In this document: one piece after another, positions 17,148 through 26,500 of the stretch
Layout: the number at the start of each line of letters is the position of its first letter
Numbering within the stretch: position 1 is the stretch's first letter
Assembly (NCBI RefSeq): GCF_001039005.1
Contig: NZ_LDWR01000042.1
Coordinates: 62,001 to 126,000 of the forward strand
Direction: 5' to 3'
Length of the DNA stretch: 64,000 bases
DNA from: Burkholderia cepacia
GTDB lineage: Bacteria; Pseudomonadota; Gammaproteobacteria; Burkholderiales; Burkholderiaceae
The notes under the pieces: generated by a model
What the model was told of the DNA's origin: nothing
The model's input: only the letters and a program-made list of their open reading frames with translations
The model's database searches: none
Translations under genes and position numbers: made by a program

Positions 17148-18296
17148 ATGAAGAAGATGATTGCGGCCGTATCGGCCGCCGGTGCGATGGGATTCAGCCT
17201 GACGGCGCACGCGCAGAGCACCGTGACGCTTTACGGGTTGATCGACGAAGGCGTCAATTTCACCAGCAACGCGGGCGGCAGCAAGGCCTACCAGATGGTC
17301 AGCGGCGACACCGTCGGCAGCAACTGGGGGCTGAAGGGCACGGAAGACCTCGGCGGCGGGCTGAGGGCGCTGTTCCAGCTCGAGAACGGCTTCAACACGA
17401 GCACGGGCGCGCTCGGCGTGACGTCCCGGATGTTCGGCAGGCAGGCGTACGTCGGGCTCGATTCCGACCGGTTCGGCACGCTCACGTTCGGCCGCCAGTA
17501 CGATCCCACGCTCGACATGTGGAGCACGTTCACGGCCACCGGCAACTGGCTCGGCGATTTCGGCGCCCACCCGTACGACAACGACAATGCCGACTGGGAC
17601 TACCGCATCCAGAACAGCGTCAAGTACGTGTCGCCCACGTACGCCGGCTTCAAGGGCGAAGTGCTCTACGGCCTCGCGAACCAGGCGGGCGGCTTTGCCA
17701 AAAACCGTGTGTACAGTGCCGCGTTGCAGTACCAGATGGGCGCGTTTTCCGCCGCCGTCGCGTACCTGAAGGCCAACAACGGCGGCGCGACCGCGGGCGG
17801 TGCATTGTCGAGCGACGATACGGTCTTCAGCGGCCGCTCGCAGCAGAACATCGATGCCGGCGCGTCCTACAAGTTCAGCGACAAGGTGACGCTGTCCGCC
17901 GCGTATTCGCACGTGGACGTGTACAACCCCGAATCGAATCTCTACTTCGCCAGCCAGCCGGCGGCCGACTCGCAGAACGCGTGGAAATTCGACAACTTCG
18001 AGATCAACGGCCAGTATTTCTTCCGGCCTGACTTCTGGCTCGGGGCCGCTTATACGTACACGCACGCGCATGTCGCGACGGCGGCAGGCGATGCCTCGCC
18101 GAGCTGGCACCAGGTGTCGATGATGCTCGACTACGACCTCAGCAAGCGGACCTCGACGTACATCCAGGGCGCGTACCAGCATGCGACCGGCCACTCCGGC
18201 ACCGACTTCGACTACGCGCACGTGCTCGGCACCGCCGGGCAGTCGTCGGGCCGCAACCAGTTGGCCTTGCGCGTCGGGATGATGCATCGCTTCTGA
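17148..18296 (+). CDS. General outer-membrane porin (Gram-negative porin family)
   Basis: Outer-membrane beta-barrel porin of 382 residues. The signal peptide ends at AHA (residue 22), followed by the standard burkholderial start QSTVTLYGLIDEG. The typical NWGLKGTEDLGGGL and FGRQAYVGL motifs and a terminal phenylalanine (MMHRF) mark it for BAM assembly. It allows diffusion of small hydrophilic solutes. A CTGGAG site precedes the ATG. It is followed directly by a hairpin terminator, so it ends its transcription unit. Confidence 0.93.
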   Translation: MKKMIAAVSAAGAMGFSLTAHAQSTVTLYGLIDEGVNFTSNAGGSKAYQMVSGDTVGSNWGLKGTEDLGGGLRALFQLENGFNTSTGALGVTSRMFGRQAYVGLDSDRFGTLTFGRQYDPTLDMWSTFTATGNWLGDFGAHPYDNDNADWDYRIQNSVKYVSPTYAGFKGEVLYGLANQAGGFAKNRVYSAALQYQMGAFSAAVAYLKANNGGATAGGALSSDDTVFSGRSQQNIDAGASYKFSDKVTLSAAYSHVDVYNPESNLYFASQPAADSQNAWKFDNFEINGQYFFRPDFWLGAAYTYTHAHVATAAGDASPSWHQVSMMLDYDLSKRTSTYIQGAYQHATGHSGTDFDYAHVLGTAGQSSGRNQLALRVGMMHRF

Positions 18297-18306
18297 CGGG
18301 AGCAGC

Positions 18307-18334
18307 ACCCGGTATGCCGCGCGGCATGCCGGGT
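18307..18334 (+). terminator. Hairpin terminator after the porin gene
   Basis: ACCCGGTATGCCGC is followed immediately by GCGGCATGCCGGGT, a 14-bp stem with a single G-T wobble, ten bases past the porin stop. It has no long T-run. Confidence 0.55.
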
Positions 18335-18383
18335 CGGTCCGTGCCGATACACGCATCCGCATAACCCGAGTTTCTCGCCACGC

Positions 18384-18959
18384 CTATGCCGGCAGAAGAC
18401 CCGCAACGCGATAGCTTTCAATGAGCCCGTCGTAGAGTGAAATATCCGAGCGACTCCTGGCAATGAGCTGGGCGCCAGCGACGGCTGCGAAGATCGCGCG
18501 AGCACGCGGTTCGCTATCCTCGGCGCTGACCACGGCCGCAGCGGACAGCATGTGGCTCAGCCACGCAACATGCACATCGGCAAAGGTCTGGACCTCTTTC
18601 GTCACCAATTCCGGCAAGTCATCGGATTCCGCGGCCATGAAACTGCAGAGGCACATGCGATTGCCGCTCTCGAGCGCCTTGCGAAACGTATCGGGATAGT
18701 GGCGCAGGCAGTCGAGCGGATCCGCGGATTCGGCCAACAGCGCATCCAGGGTCGCGGCCGAGTGCTCCCAATAACGCCTCGCCACCGCGGCGCCGAGATC
18801 GGCCTTGCTTGCGAAGTGATGGTAGATGCTCGCCGCCTTGATGCCGACATCCTCGGCGAGATCACGATAATTCAAGCCGCCGTAGCCGTGCGCCTGCGCA
18901 ATCCTGGTGGCAGCCATCAGGATTCGCTCCCTCGAATTCAAGCCCGAATCGTTCTTCAC
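18384..18959 (-). CDS. TetR/AcrR-family transcriptional repressor
   Basis: Repressor of 191 residues. The N-terminal helix-turn-helix (about residues 10-55) reads RERILMAATRIAQAHGYGG then LAEDVGIKAASIYHHFASK. The C-terminal half is the variable ligand domain. It is read from a GTG at 18959 preceded by GGAGG. It is divergent from a glutathione S-transferase gene, and a perfect 18-bp palindrome lies between them, so it probably represses that gene and itself until an electrophilic or organic inducer binds. Confidence 0.88.
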   Translation of the reverse strand: MKNDSGLNSRERILMAATRIAQAHGYGGLNYRDLAEDVGIKAASIYHHFASKADLGAAVARRYWEHSAATLDALLAESADPLDCLRHYPDTFRKALESGNRMCLCSFMAAESDDLPELVTKEVQTFADVHVAWLSHMLSAAAVVSAEDSEPRARAIFAAVAGAQLIARSRSDISLYDGLIESYRVAGLLPA

Positions 18960-18989
18960 ACCTACCGCCTCCGCACGCTGGAATGACTG

Positions 18990-19018
18990 TTGACATGGGG
19001 GAGTATAGCTTTTATTGT
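18990..19018 (+). promoter_or_regulatory. Predicted sigma-70 promoter of the GST gene
   Basis: A consensus -35 TTGACA (18990-18995), 17-base spacer and -10 TATTGT (19013-19018). The operator palindrome begins two bases after the -10, across the likely transcription start. Confidence 0.6.
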
Positions 19019-19020
19019 AA

Positions 19021-19038
19021 ACCTAACGAACGTTAGGT
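19021..19038. promoter_or_regulatory. Palindromic TetR-type operator
   Basis: ACCTAACGAACGTTAGGT is a perfect inverted repeat (8-base arms around AA). It sits between divergent TetR and GST genes and over the predicted start site, the usual design for TetR autoregulation and steric repression. Confidence 0.68.
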
Positions 19039-19105
19039 AGGTGATGTGGAGAATAGCTCCCCATCTTGTCGGATCCCATGTAACAGCGCGCACAGCGAGG
19101 CAAGC

Positions 19106-19789
19106 ATGACTTCCAGCACCATCGATTTCGACGTCACCACACTCCCGATCATGACGATCTACGATTTTCCCGCAGGGCCTTATCCGACACGCATCCGTAT
19201 CGCGCTGGCCGAGAAAAATCTGCAATCGCGCGTCGAGTTCGTGATGGTCGATCTTTACGAGGGGGAGCACAAAAGACCCGAGTTCATCGCCGAGAAAAAC
19301 TACTCGGGCACGCTGCCGGTCCTCGAACTCGACGATGGAACCTGCATCGCCGAATGCACCGCCATTACCGAATACCTCGATACGCTCGATGGCGCACCCA
19401 CGCTGACCGGCAGGACACCGCTCGAAAAGGGCGTGATCCACATGATGAGCAAGCGCGCCGAACTGGAGGTACTCGATGCCATCAGTGTCTACTTCCACCA
19501 CGCCACGCCAGGGCTTGGGCCGAAAGTCGAGCGCTATCAGAACGCCGAATGGGGGTTTCGTCAGCGCGACAAAGCGCTGCGGGGCATGGGTTACTTCAAT
19601 GGCGTTCTGAACAAGCAACCGTTTGTCGCCGGGGAAACCTTCTCGATGGCCGACATCACGCTCATTGGCGGGCTGGTCTTTGCGTCGATCGTGAAGCTGC
19701 CCGTGCCTGCGGAGTGCGAAGCACTGCTTGCCTGGTATTCGAGAATGCAGGAACGCCCGAGTGTCAGGAACCAGCCGGCGTTCGCCTGA
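19106..19789 (+). CDS. Glutathione S-transferase family protein
   Basis: Cytosolic GST-fold protein of 227 residues. The thioredoxin-like N-terminal domain has YDFPAGPYPTRIRIALAEK and the cis-proline glutathione site GTLPVLELDDG then CIAECTAITEYLD. The all-helical C-terminal domain has the capping-box region GETFSMADITLIGGL. It would conjugate or reduce electrophiles with glutathione. The start 19106 follows GCGAGG; a longer frame from 19046 overlaps the operator region. TetR control suggests an inducible detoxification gene. Confidence 0.88.
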   Translation: MTSSTIDFDVTTLPIMTIYDFPAGPYPTRIRIALAEKNLQSRVEFVMVDLYEGEHKRPEFIAEKNYSGTLPVLELDDGTCIAECTAITEYLDTLDGAPTLTGRTPLEKGVIHMMSKRAELEVLDAISVYFHHATPGLGPKVERYQNAEWGFRQRDKALRGMGYFNGVLNKQPFVAGETFSMADITLIGGLVFASIVKLPVPAECEALLAWYSRMQERPSVRNQPAFA

Positions 19790-19960
19790 AGTCGCAGCCG
19801 TGGCCGACCGTCATCGATGATCGGCCAATGTCGGGTTGCAAAGCTGATGCGCTACACCCCACGCTCGAGTGATCGCGATTGCGCGTGAGCCGGCACCTGG
19901 TCAGTGATACGGGATACCGCAAGCGACAAAGGATTCGGCAACCCGTGCCTTCCCGTGCCG

Positions 19961-21016
19961 TCAAAACTGATGCCGTACCCCGACGCGGACCACGCTCTGC
20001 GTCGACCCGGCCGCCACCCCGCCGAGCGCGGCTTCGACCTGGGCACCGTAAGCGCTGTCGTGCCCGCGTGCGAACACCGCATACAGGCCGGTACGCTTCG
20101 ACAGCGAATAGTCGGCGCTCAGCGTGACCTGATTGGCCGCGCCGACGTCGCCGCCGCGCTGCTGGTACTGGAAACCGCCGCCCAGCTGCAACGATGGCGT
20201 GACGGCATAGGTCAGCCCGGCGTCGTAGGTTGTCGCGCGCAGCGGCGCGGCGGCGCTGATCCGGACGTCCGACACCATGCCGAAGACGCGGAACGGGCCG
20301 AGGTTGTAGCCGGCCCCACCCGAGAAGTTGCGAAGATTGCCGCCGGACGTCACGTCGTGCTGGCCGAAATAAGCGAGCGCGGCACTGAACGCGCCCTGCG
20401 TGTAGGACAGCATCGCGCTCTGCACGCTGCTGCGCGCGACCGTGCCGGGCACGTTGCCGAACCCCCACATGCCGCCGAACGACAGCCCGCCGAACGTCGG
20501 GCTCACGTACTTCACCGCATTGTTCACCTGAACGCCCCATACGCGGTTGTCGAGCGCGCCGCCTGCCGACGCATTCGCCGGCAGCCCCCATGCGAGCAGG
20601 CCGGCCGGCGTGTTCGCGCCGACCGCGAAGGCGGGCAACAGATCGCCGACGAAATCGAACTGCCGCCCGAGCGTCACGGTGCCCCAGTCGCCGCCGAGCC
20701 CGACGTACGCTTGCGAACTGAACGCGGAGCCCGGCACGGTCAGCGCACCGTCCGACGTCTGGAACTGGCTTTCGAGCCGGAACACGGCAAAGTTTGCGCC
20801 GCCGAGATCCTCCCTGCCCGTCAAGCCCCATACGTCGTTGCGCGACACGCCCGCCTGCAGCGCGAACTGACGGCCGCCACGCGGCGCGGACGCCACGTCG
20901 CTCGTATAGGTCAACCCGGTGTCCAGCGAACCGTAAAGCGTCACGCTCGATTGCGCAAACGTCGGCGTAACGGCACCGCAGCCGCACAATGCCACCATCC
21001 GGAACCACGTTTTCAT
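19961..21016 (-). CDS. General outer-membrane porin (second copy, divergent to IclR)
   Basis: Outer-membrane porin of 351 residues. The signal peptide ends at TFA (residue 21), then QSSVTLYGSLDTG, SRNDVWGLTGREDLGG, AYVGLGGDWGTVTLGRQ and a terminal phenylalanine (VRHQF). It is clearly diverged from the porin at 17148. A GATGAGGAAAAG site precedes the ATG. It is transcribed away from an IclR regulator whose other neighbour is a large catabolic operon, so it may serve uptake of that operon's substrate. Confidence 0.92.
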   Translation of the reverse strand: MKTWFRMVALCGCGAVTPTFAQSSVTLYGSLDTGLTYTSDVASAPRGGRQFALQAGVSRNDVWGLTGREDLGGANFAVFRLESQFQTSDGALTVPGSAFSSQAYVGLGGDWGTVTLGRQFDFVGDLLPAFAVGANTPAGLLAWGLPANASAGGALDNRVWGVQVNNAVKYVSPTFGGLSFGGMWGFGNVPGTVARSSVQSAMLSYTQGAFSAALAYFGQHDVTSGGNLRNFSGGAGYNLGPFRVFGMVSDVRISAAAPLRATTYDAGLTYAVTPSLQLGGGFQYQQRGGDVGAANQVTLSADYSLSKRTGLYAVFARGHDSAYGAQVEAALGGVAAGSTQSVVRVGVRHQF

Positions 21017-21318
21017 CTTCTTTTCCTCATCAAATTTTTCCGGTCGATGCGCTTGTGCGCCGATCGGCTCGCCGGCGGCATCGAGCCGGCATGATTCATT
21101 CCATCAACGTAGGACTCCGTATCGACACAAGACGGCACGATCCGTCGTACCGCTGCCGACCCGCATCCCACGGCTTTCCTGACGCGGTTCCGGTTGCTGC
21201 CCGCGCGACTTAAGTTAGACTACGACCCTGTCGCCGCCGGTGCCGCAGCCCGGCTGCCCGAACTGCTTCCGATCTTCTCGTTCCATTGCCGCAAGCCGCC
21301 TGAATCCCGGATCACGTC
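21017..21318. promoter_or_regulatory. Divergent porin/IclR intergenic region
   Basis: No coding frame is seen. A plausible sigma-70 promoter for the IclR gene is TTGCTG (21194-21199), 16 bases, TAGACT (21216-21221), with ACTTAAGT across the spacer end. No clear promoter for the porin was found. No copy of the palindrome seen at 31218 is present here. Confidence 0.35.
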
Positions 21319-22047
21319 ATGTCGAGCCTCACCAAAATGCTGTCCATCCTCGACGTCTTCTCTTCGTCCGCGACGTCGATGACGGCCGAGGAAATCGCCG
21401 AACACATGGGCTTTTCGCGGACCACGTGCTACCGCTACGTAAAGGAACTGGCCTCCGTCGGCCTGCTCGTCGGCAGCAACGGCCGCTATACGCTCGGCCC
21501 GCGCATCATCCATCTCGACTACAACATGCGGCAGTCGGATCCGACGCTCACCGCCGCGAAACCCGTGATCCAGAAACTGGTTCAGGTCACCGGCGGCGAT
21601 GCGCTCGTGTCGACGCTGTTCGACGAGCAGATCATCAACGTCATGCACGAAACCGGCGCCGAGAACCTGCAGCTCGGCTTCGGCCGCGGCCGCATCATGC
21701 CGCTGTTCCTCGGCGCATCGTCGAAAGTGATCGTGGCCGCGATGTCGCGCGCACGCCTGAAACGCCTGCACGAACGGCACAACGCGGAGCTCGGCGAGCT
21801 CGCGGCCGACTGGACGCAGTTCTGGCGCGCCTGCCAGCAGATCGCCGACGCGGGATACTGGATCTCGCGCGGCGAGCTCGACGCAGGCTTCGTCGGTATC
21901 GCCGCGCCGATTCGCACCGCCAGCAGCGGCGAAATCAACAGCAGCCTGTCGCTGGTCTTTCGCGCCGAACACTTCGCGCTGTTCGACGAGCACGTGCTCG
22001 GCAAGCTGCTGATCGACGCCACCGCCCAGATCGGCGCAGCCACCTGA
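21319..22047 (+). CDS. IclR-family transcriptional regulator
   Basis: Regulator of 242 residues. The N-terminal winged helix-turn-helix (about residues 5-60) reads MTAEEIAEHMGFSRTTCYRY. The C-terminal effector domain (about 75-240) has the typical VSTLFDEQIINVMHETG and FVGIAAPIRTASSG. IclR proteins usually control aromatic or carbon-source catabolism. Its end converges with the operon at 22102-31178 and it diverges from a porin. It is the only local candidate to bind the palindrome in that operon's promoter. Confidence 0.9.
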   Translation: MSSLTKMLSILDVFSSSATSMTAEEIAEHMGFSRTTCYRYVKELASVGLLVGSNGRYTLGPRIIHLDYNMRQSDPTLTAAKPVIQKLVQVTGGDALVSTLFDEQIINVMHETGAENLQLGFGRGRIMPLFLGASSKVIVAAMSRARLKRLHERHNAELGELAADWTQFWRACQQIADAGYWISRGELDAGFVGIAAPIRTASSGEINSSLSLVFRAEHFALFDEHVLGKLLIDATAQIGAAT

Positions 22048-22101
22048 ACATTCGCGCGGCGTCGCGAACGACACCGCGCGCGATCGTCGACGCGCACACC
22101 G

Positions 22102-23553
22102 TCAATTCATCTGCGTGATGAATTTGGTGACCAGGTAACCGTCGAACGTCTCCGTTCCTCCCTCGCTGCCGAAGCCGCTGTCCTTCACGCCGCCGAACGG
22201 AATCTCCGCCGGCCCCATGCCGAAGTGATTGATGTTGACCATGCCGGCTTCGAGCGCGCGGCCGATCCGGTGCGCGTTGCGTGCCGAAGCGGTGAACGCG
22301 TACGACGCGAGGCCGAACGGCAAGCGGTTGGCCTCGGCCAGCGCGTCGTCGAGTTCGTCGAACGGCACGATCCCGACGATCGGGCCGAACGGCTCTTCGT
22401 TCATCAGGCGCGACTCGCGCGCCGGGCCCAGCACGACCGTCGGCGCGAAATAGTGCCCCGCCCCCGGCAAGCGCGTGCCGCCCGCGGCGATGTCCGCGCC
22501 TTTCGCCCTGGCATCGGCGACGAATGCGTCGATCTCGGACACGCGGCGCGCATGCGCGAGCGGCCCCATCGTGGTCCCCTCTTCCAGCCCGTGGCCGACG
22601 CGGATCGCGCCGACTGCATCGAGATACGCGGCAACGAACCGTTCGAACACCGGGCGTTGCACGAAAAACCGCGTCGGCGATACGCACACCTGCCCGGCAT
22701 TGCGAAACTTGTACGCGGCGAGCATCGTCGCGGCACGCTCGATGTCCGCGTCCGCACAGACGAGCACCGGCGCATGCCCGCCCAGCTCCATGGTCATGCG
22801 CTTCATGTGCGACGCGGCGAGCGCCGCCAGCTGCTTGCCGACCGGCACCGAACCGGTGAACGAAATCATCCGCACCAGCGGCGACTCGATCAACTGCGTC
22901 GACACGTCGCCCGGCACACCCCAGACGATATTCAGGCAACCCGCGGGCAACCCGGCATCGTGAAAGATGCGGGCGAGCGCAACGATCGCGCTCGGCGATT
23001 CCTCGGGCCCTTTCAGTACCAGCGTGCACCCCGATGCAAGCGCCGCCGCGATCTTGTGCATCGCCTGACTGAACGGGAAATTCCACGGCGAGAAGGCCGC
23101 GCACACGCCGATCGGTTCACGCAATACCGTCTGCACGACATCGGGAGAACGCGCCGGCACGACACGACCGTAGGTGCGGCGCCCCTCCTCCGCATGCCAT
23201 TCGAGCTGCTCGGCGGACGACCTGACCTCGGCGATCGCCTCGCACAGCGGCTTGCCCTGGTCCATCGTGATATGGCGGCCGATGGTCTCGGCACGCTCGC
23301 GCACGAGCGCAGCGGCACGACGCAGGATGTCCGAGCGCACGAGCGGCGACTCGCGCCGCCATGCCGCGAACGCGCGATGCGCGGCGTGCACCGCGGCGTC
23401 GATATCGTCCGGTGTGGCATGCGGCAACTCGCCGAGCACGCGGCCGGTTCCCGGATCGAGCACGGGCTGCGTGCGACGGCCGTCGGCCTGAAGGAACCGG
23501 CCATCGATATATAACTGGAGCGGCGCGTAATCGCATGGTGCATCAGGCGTCAT
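22102..23553 (-). CDS. Aldehyde dehydrogenase, succinate-semialdehyde dehydrogenase-like
   Basis: ALDH-superfamily enzyme of about 483 residues. The N-terminal LYIDGRF is followed by FSPWNFP; the general base is in MTMELGGHAP (about E256), the catalytic Cys in FRNAGQVCVSPTRF (about C290), and the C-terminal IPFGGVKDSGFGSEGG matches SSADH-type enzymes. It is the last gene of the nine-gene operon, 84 bases after the NIPSNAP gene. An upstream in-frame TTG at 23583, with GAGG nine bases before it, is an alternative start. It could oxidise the aldehyde made by the TPP enzyme or a ring-cleavage product. Confidence 0.9.
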   Translation of the reverse strand: MTPDAPCDYAPLQLYIDGRFLQADGRRTQPVLDPGTGRVLGELPHATPDDIDAAVHAAHRAFAAWRRESPLVRSDILRRAAALVRERAETIGRHITMDQGKPLCEAIAEVRSSAEQLEWHAEEGRRTYGRVVPARSPDVVQTVLREPIGVCAAFSPWNFPFSQAMHKIAAALASGCTLVLKGPEESPSAIVALARIFHDAGLPAGCLNIVWGVPGDVSTQLIESPLVRMISFTGSVPVGKQLAALAASHMKRMTMELGGHAPVLVCADADIERAATMLAAYKFRNAGQVCVSPTRFFVQRPVFERFVAAYLDAVGAIRVGHGLEEGTTMGPLAHARRVSEIDAFVADARAKGADIAAGGTRLPGAGHYFAPTVVLGPARESRLMNEEPFGPIVGIVPFDELDDALAEANRLPFGLASYAFTASARNAHRIGRALEAGMVNINHFGMGPAEIPFGGVKDSGFGSEGGTETFDGYLVTKFITQMN

Positions 23554-23637
23554 GCGGGAAGTCAGCGGCGTGAACGGAATCAAGACGAATACCTCGGTAG
23601 AGACTGCACGATGGGCCCGGACGGTGCGACGATCGCA

Positions 23638-23970
23638 TCACTCGGCCGGTCGCGACGCACGCAACAGACCGCCGATTTCCTGCCGGAGAATCTGGTTTTC
23701 CTGCCTGACGAGCAGATGCCGGACCTGGCCGCGAAACGTCCTGAACTCGGGATCGGCCATCAGCGCGGCGCGACGCCGGGCGCGATCGTCCAGCGAATCG
23801 AACGCCCACAGATAGACGAGCTGGTTCAGCGGCCCGACTTCCGTCGCAAAACAGCCGACCATCGTGCCGAGCGCCTGCTCCTGCGCCGCGCGTCCGCATT
23901 CCGCGTACAGCCGCAGATATTCGGCGACGCCGCCCGGCACCAGCGTATAGGTGCGTTGCTCAACAAACAT
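23638..23970 (-). CDS. NIPSNAP-family protein
   Basis: Small cytoplasmic protein of 110 residues. It has the NIPSNAP start VEQRTYTLVPGGVAEYLRLY and the following NQLVYLWAFDSLDDRARRRAAL, a dimeric alpha/beta-barrel (ferredoxin-like) fold. The biochemical role of bacterial NIPSNAP proteins is poorly defined; they recur in aromatic and xenobiotic catabolic operons. The ATG follows AGGAGG at good spacing and overlaps the end of the monooxygenase gene by 11 bases, so the two are coupled. Confidence 0.85.
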   Translation of the reverse strand: MFVEQRTYTLVPGGVAEYLRLYAECGRAAQEQALGTMVGCFATEVGPLNQLVYLWAFDSLDDRARRRAALMADPEFRTFRGQVRHLLVRQENQILRQEIGGLLRASRPAE

Positions 23971-25591
23971 GCACTTCCTCCTGTTGTCGCGGCGCGAACG
24001 CCTGAAAGGCCGCGGTCACGCGGGCCATCCCCACGGCATCCGTCTGCGCCGCCACGTAACGATCGGGACGCACCACCACGAGCGGGCCGGCATGCCGGTC
24101 GAACCAGGCGCCCAGCGCGTTGTCGACGTCCTCGACACACGTGCTGCCGTAGGCGCTGGTCACCCGCCGGGTGCGGCCGGTCCCGCTGCGCGAGCGGCTG
24201 ACCTGAACGAAGGTCGCGCCCAGCGCCGCCCAGTACGCACGATCGTCGTCGCTCAGGCACGCCTGCGGATCGCATTGCCAGCCGACGATCGAAAACCACG
24301 GGCCCAGCACGTCGTCGAGCTTGCGGCGCACGCCGTCGGCCGTTTCGACGTCGGGCTGCGCGATCATCCTGCCGACCGCGTCGTCCGGCGCCCCCGGCAG
24401 CGCGACACCGCGCGTATAGCTCGGCATCGGCTTGAAACGCATCTGCAGGATGTAGTCCTTCAGGCCCGGCACGTACCGCGCGAGCCCGAGCACACGATCG
24501 CGCAGGAACGCGACGAGCCGGTTGGTCGGCATCAGCATCGCGCCGAACGTGTCCGCCAGGTCGATCATCGCCTTCGCGTGGTCGCGCCGCTCCGATTCGT
24601 AGCTGCCGATCACGCCGGGATGCAATACGCCGTTGACGACGCCTGCCAGTTTCCACGCGAGATTGCCCACGTCGCGCAAGCCCGCATTCAGGCCCTGGCC
24701 GACCCACGGCGGCGTCAGGTGGGCGGCGTCGCCGACGAGCGCCACGCGGCCGACGACGAAACGTTCGGCGATGCGCGAATGGTGCGTATAAGTCCGGGCG
24801 CGCACGATCTCGATGCGATCGACGTCGTCGACGTACGGCTCGATCAGCGCGCGGATCGATTCCGGTTGCGCGATCGCCGCCTCATCCTCGTGCGGGAACA
24901 CGAGAAACTCCCAGCGCCGGAAATTGAACGGCAGATAGATGCAGACGTTCGGGCGGCGCGGATCGCAGTTCAGCGCCGTGCACGGCTGGTCGAGCCCGGC
25001 GTTCTTCACGTCGACCACGACCCATTTGATCGGATGCGTCGTGCCGGCCAGCTTGACGCCCAGCAGCTCGCGCATCGGGCTGCGCCCGCCGTCGGCCGCC
25101 ACCACGTAGTCGGCCTCGAGCGCATACTGCTGCCCGTCGACGCGACGCACCTGCAACGTGACACGTGCGTCGTCCTGTTCGACCGCGACCACTTCTTCGC
25201 GGGTCCGCAGCGACACGTGCGGATAACGGGCCAGCCCGTCGCGCAGCGTTCGCTCGGCCAGTTGCTGCATGAAGATGTTGCGCCGCCACCAGCCGAATTC
25301 GCGCATCGACGGGCGGATGTCGGCAAAGCACTCGCCGTTCGCCTTAAACATGCGCAGCGGCACGTTCTGGATGATGTCGCGGCTCAGCTCGTCGGCGAGG
25401 CCGGCCGTCTGGAACATCCGCAACGCTTCGTCGTCGATGCCGACCGCGCGCGGAAATTCGACGATCTGCGGCGCCTTCTCGACGATCACCGTCGCGATGC
25501 CATAGAGGCCGAGCAGGTTCGCCATCGCCACGCCGTTCGGCCCCGCGCCGACGATCGCGACCGATGTCCGGTCCGGATTGTTCGCTTTCAT
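23960..25591 (-). CDS. FAD-dependent aromatic monooxygenase (MhpA-like)
   Basis: Class A flavin hydroxylase of 543 residues. The FAD ADP-binding motif is VAIVGAGPNGVAMANLLGLY (about 11-30), the mid-protein DG motif is VVAADGGRSPMRELLG, and the ribityl-binding motif is GDAAHLTPPWVGQGLNAGLRD, shortened here to GDAAHLTPPWVGQG. This matches 3-(3-hydroxyphenyl)propionate hydroxylase (MhpA) and related enzymes with a thioredoxin-like C-terminal domain. It likely ortho-hydroxylates a phenolic ring with NAD(P)H and oxygen. It starts three bases after the hydrolase gene and overlaps the NIPSNAP gene. Confidence 0.9.
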   Translation of the reverse strand: MKANNPDRTSVAIVGAGPNGVAMANLLGLYGIATVIVEKAPQIVEFPRAVGIDDEALRMFQTAGLADELSRDIIQNVPLRMFKANGECFADIRPSMREFGWWRRNIFMQQLAERTLRDGLARYPHVSLRTREEVVAVEQDDARVTLQVRRVDGQQYALEADYVVAADGGRSPMRELLGVKLAGTTHPIKWVVVDVKNAGLDQPCTALNCDPRRPNVCIYLPFNFRRWEFLVFPHEDEAAIAQPESIRALIEPYVDDVDRIEIVRARTYTHHSRIAERFVVGRVALVGDAAHLTPPWVGQGLNAGLRDVGNLAWKLAGVVNGVLHPGVIGSYESERRDHAKAMIDLADTFGAMLMPTNRLVAFLRDRVLGLARYVPGLKDYILQMRFKPMPSYTRGVALPGAPDDAVGRMIAQPDVETADGVRRKLDDVLGPWFSIVGWQCDPQACLSDDDRAYWAALGATFVQVSRSRSGTGRTRRVTSAYGSTCVEDVDNALGAWFDRHAGPLVVVRPDRYVAAQTDAVGMARVTAAFQAFAPRQQEEVHVC

Positions 25592-25594
25592 GCG

Positions 25595-26476
25595 TCAGCC
25601 TCCCGTCCGCCACGCCGGATCGTCGAGACGATCGAGCCACGTGCGTAATGCGTGGTTGAACGCGGCGGGCTGATCGTCATGCACGTAGTGCGTCGCACCG
25701 GGAATATCGATCCGCTCGATGCCTGCGTTGGCCGCCGCCATTTCGGCCGCCACGTCCGCGGACAGGAAATCCGATGCACCGCCGCGCAACAGCAACGTCG
25801 GCACGTGCAGGTTGAGCACCAGCGGCCACAGATGGACAAGTTGCTCCGGGGTCGCGGCCAGCCGCGCCGCCGCAATCCCGTCGGCATCGTGCCGCCATAC
25901 AATCCGCCCCTGCGCATCCTCCTTCAGCGAGTGCGCGAGGCGCGAATCGAGCGCGGATGCCGCGATGTTCGGCCGCTGGCGTCGCCAGAACGCGCGCGCG
26001 TCGTCCCACGACGCGAACGCGTCCGGCGTTTCCTTCAGCTCGCGCTTGATGCGCTCCGAACCCTGCGAACCGGCCGACGCACCCGGACCCATGTCCTCGA
26101 TCACGAGGCCGGCGAGCCGTTGCGGTTGCGCCGCCGCGTAGACGAACGCATTGGCGCCGCCCATCGAGTGCCCGACCAGCACGAATCGTTGCAGGCCGAG
26201 CGCGCGCACCAGCGCGTCGAGATCGCGTACGTAGGCCGCCGCGTAGTAGTCGCGCCGCGGATCCCAGTCGCTCCATCCACGCCCGCGCTGATCGAGCGCG
26301 ACGACCCGATAACGGTCGACCAGCGCGTCGGCGACCGGCTCCCACGTATGCGCGTAACTGCGCAAGCCGTGCAGCATCACCACGACCGGCGCATCGTCGC
26401 GCCCCCAACTCACGTAGTGCAGCCGCAGCCCGTCGCTGTCGACCCATCCATCCTTGACGGACGCCGTATTCATCAT
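25595..26476 (-). CDS. Alpha/beta hydrolase (possible C-C bond or ester hydrolase)
   Basis: Alpha/beta-hydrolase fold protein of 293 residues. The oxyanion region is VVMLHGLRSYAHTWEP, the nucleophile elbow GHSMGG, the acid in LLLRGGASDFL and the catalytic His in GATHYVHDDQP. Hydrolases of this type include the MhpC-like meta-cleavage-product hydrolases, which would suit a pathway with a hydroxylase and a VOC dioxygenase-like protein; an esterase role is also possible. GGGGAG precedes the tandem ATG ATG at 26476. Confidence 0.86.
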   Translation of the reverse strand: MMNTASVKDGWVDSDGLRLHYVSWGRDDAPVVVMLHGLRSYAHTWEPVADALVDRYRVVALDQRGRGWSDWDPRRDYYAAAYVRDLDALVRALGLQRFVLVGHSMGGANAFVYAAAQPQRLAGLVIEDMGPGASAGSQGSERIKRELKETPDAFASWDDARAFWRRQRPNIAASALDSRLAHSLKEDAQGRIVWRHDADGIAAARLAATPEQLVHLWPLVLNLHVPTLLLRGGASDFLSADVAAEMAAANAGIERIDIPGATHYVHDDQPAAFNHALRTWLDRLDDPAWRTGG

Positions 26477-26500
26477 GTGCTCCCCGGCCCGCATCCGCGC

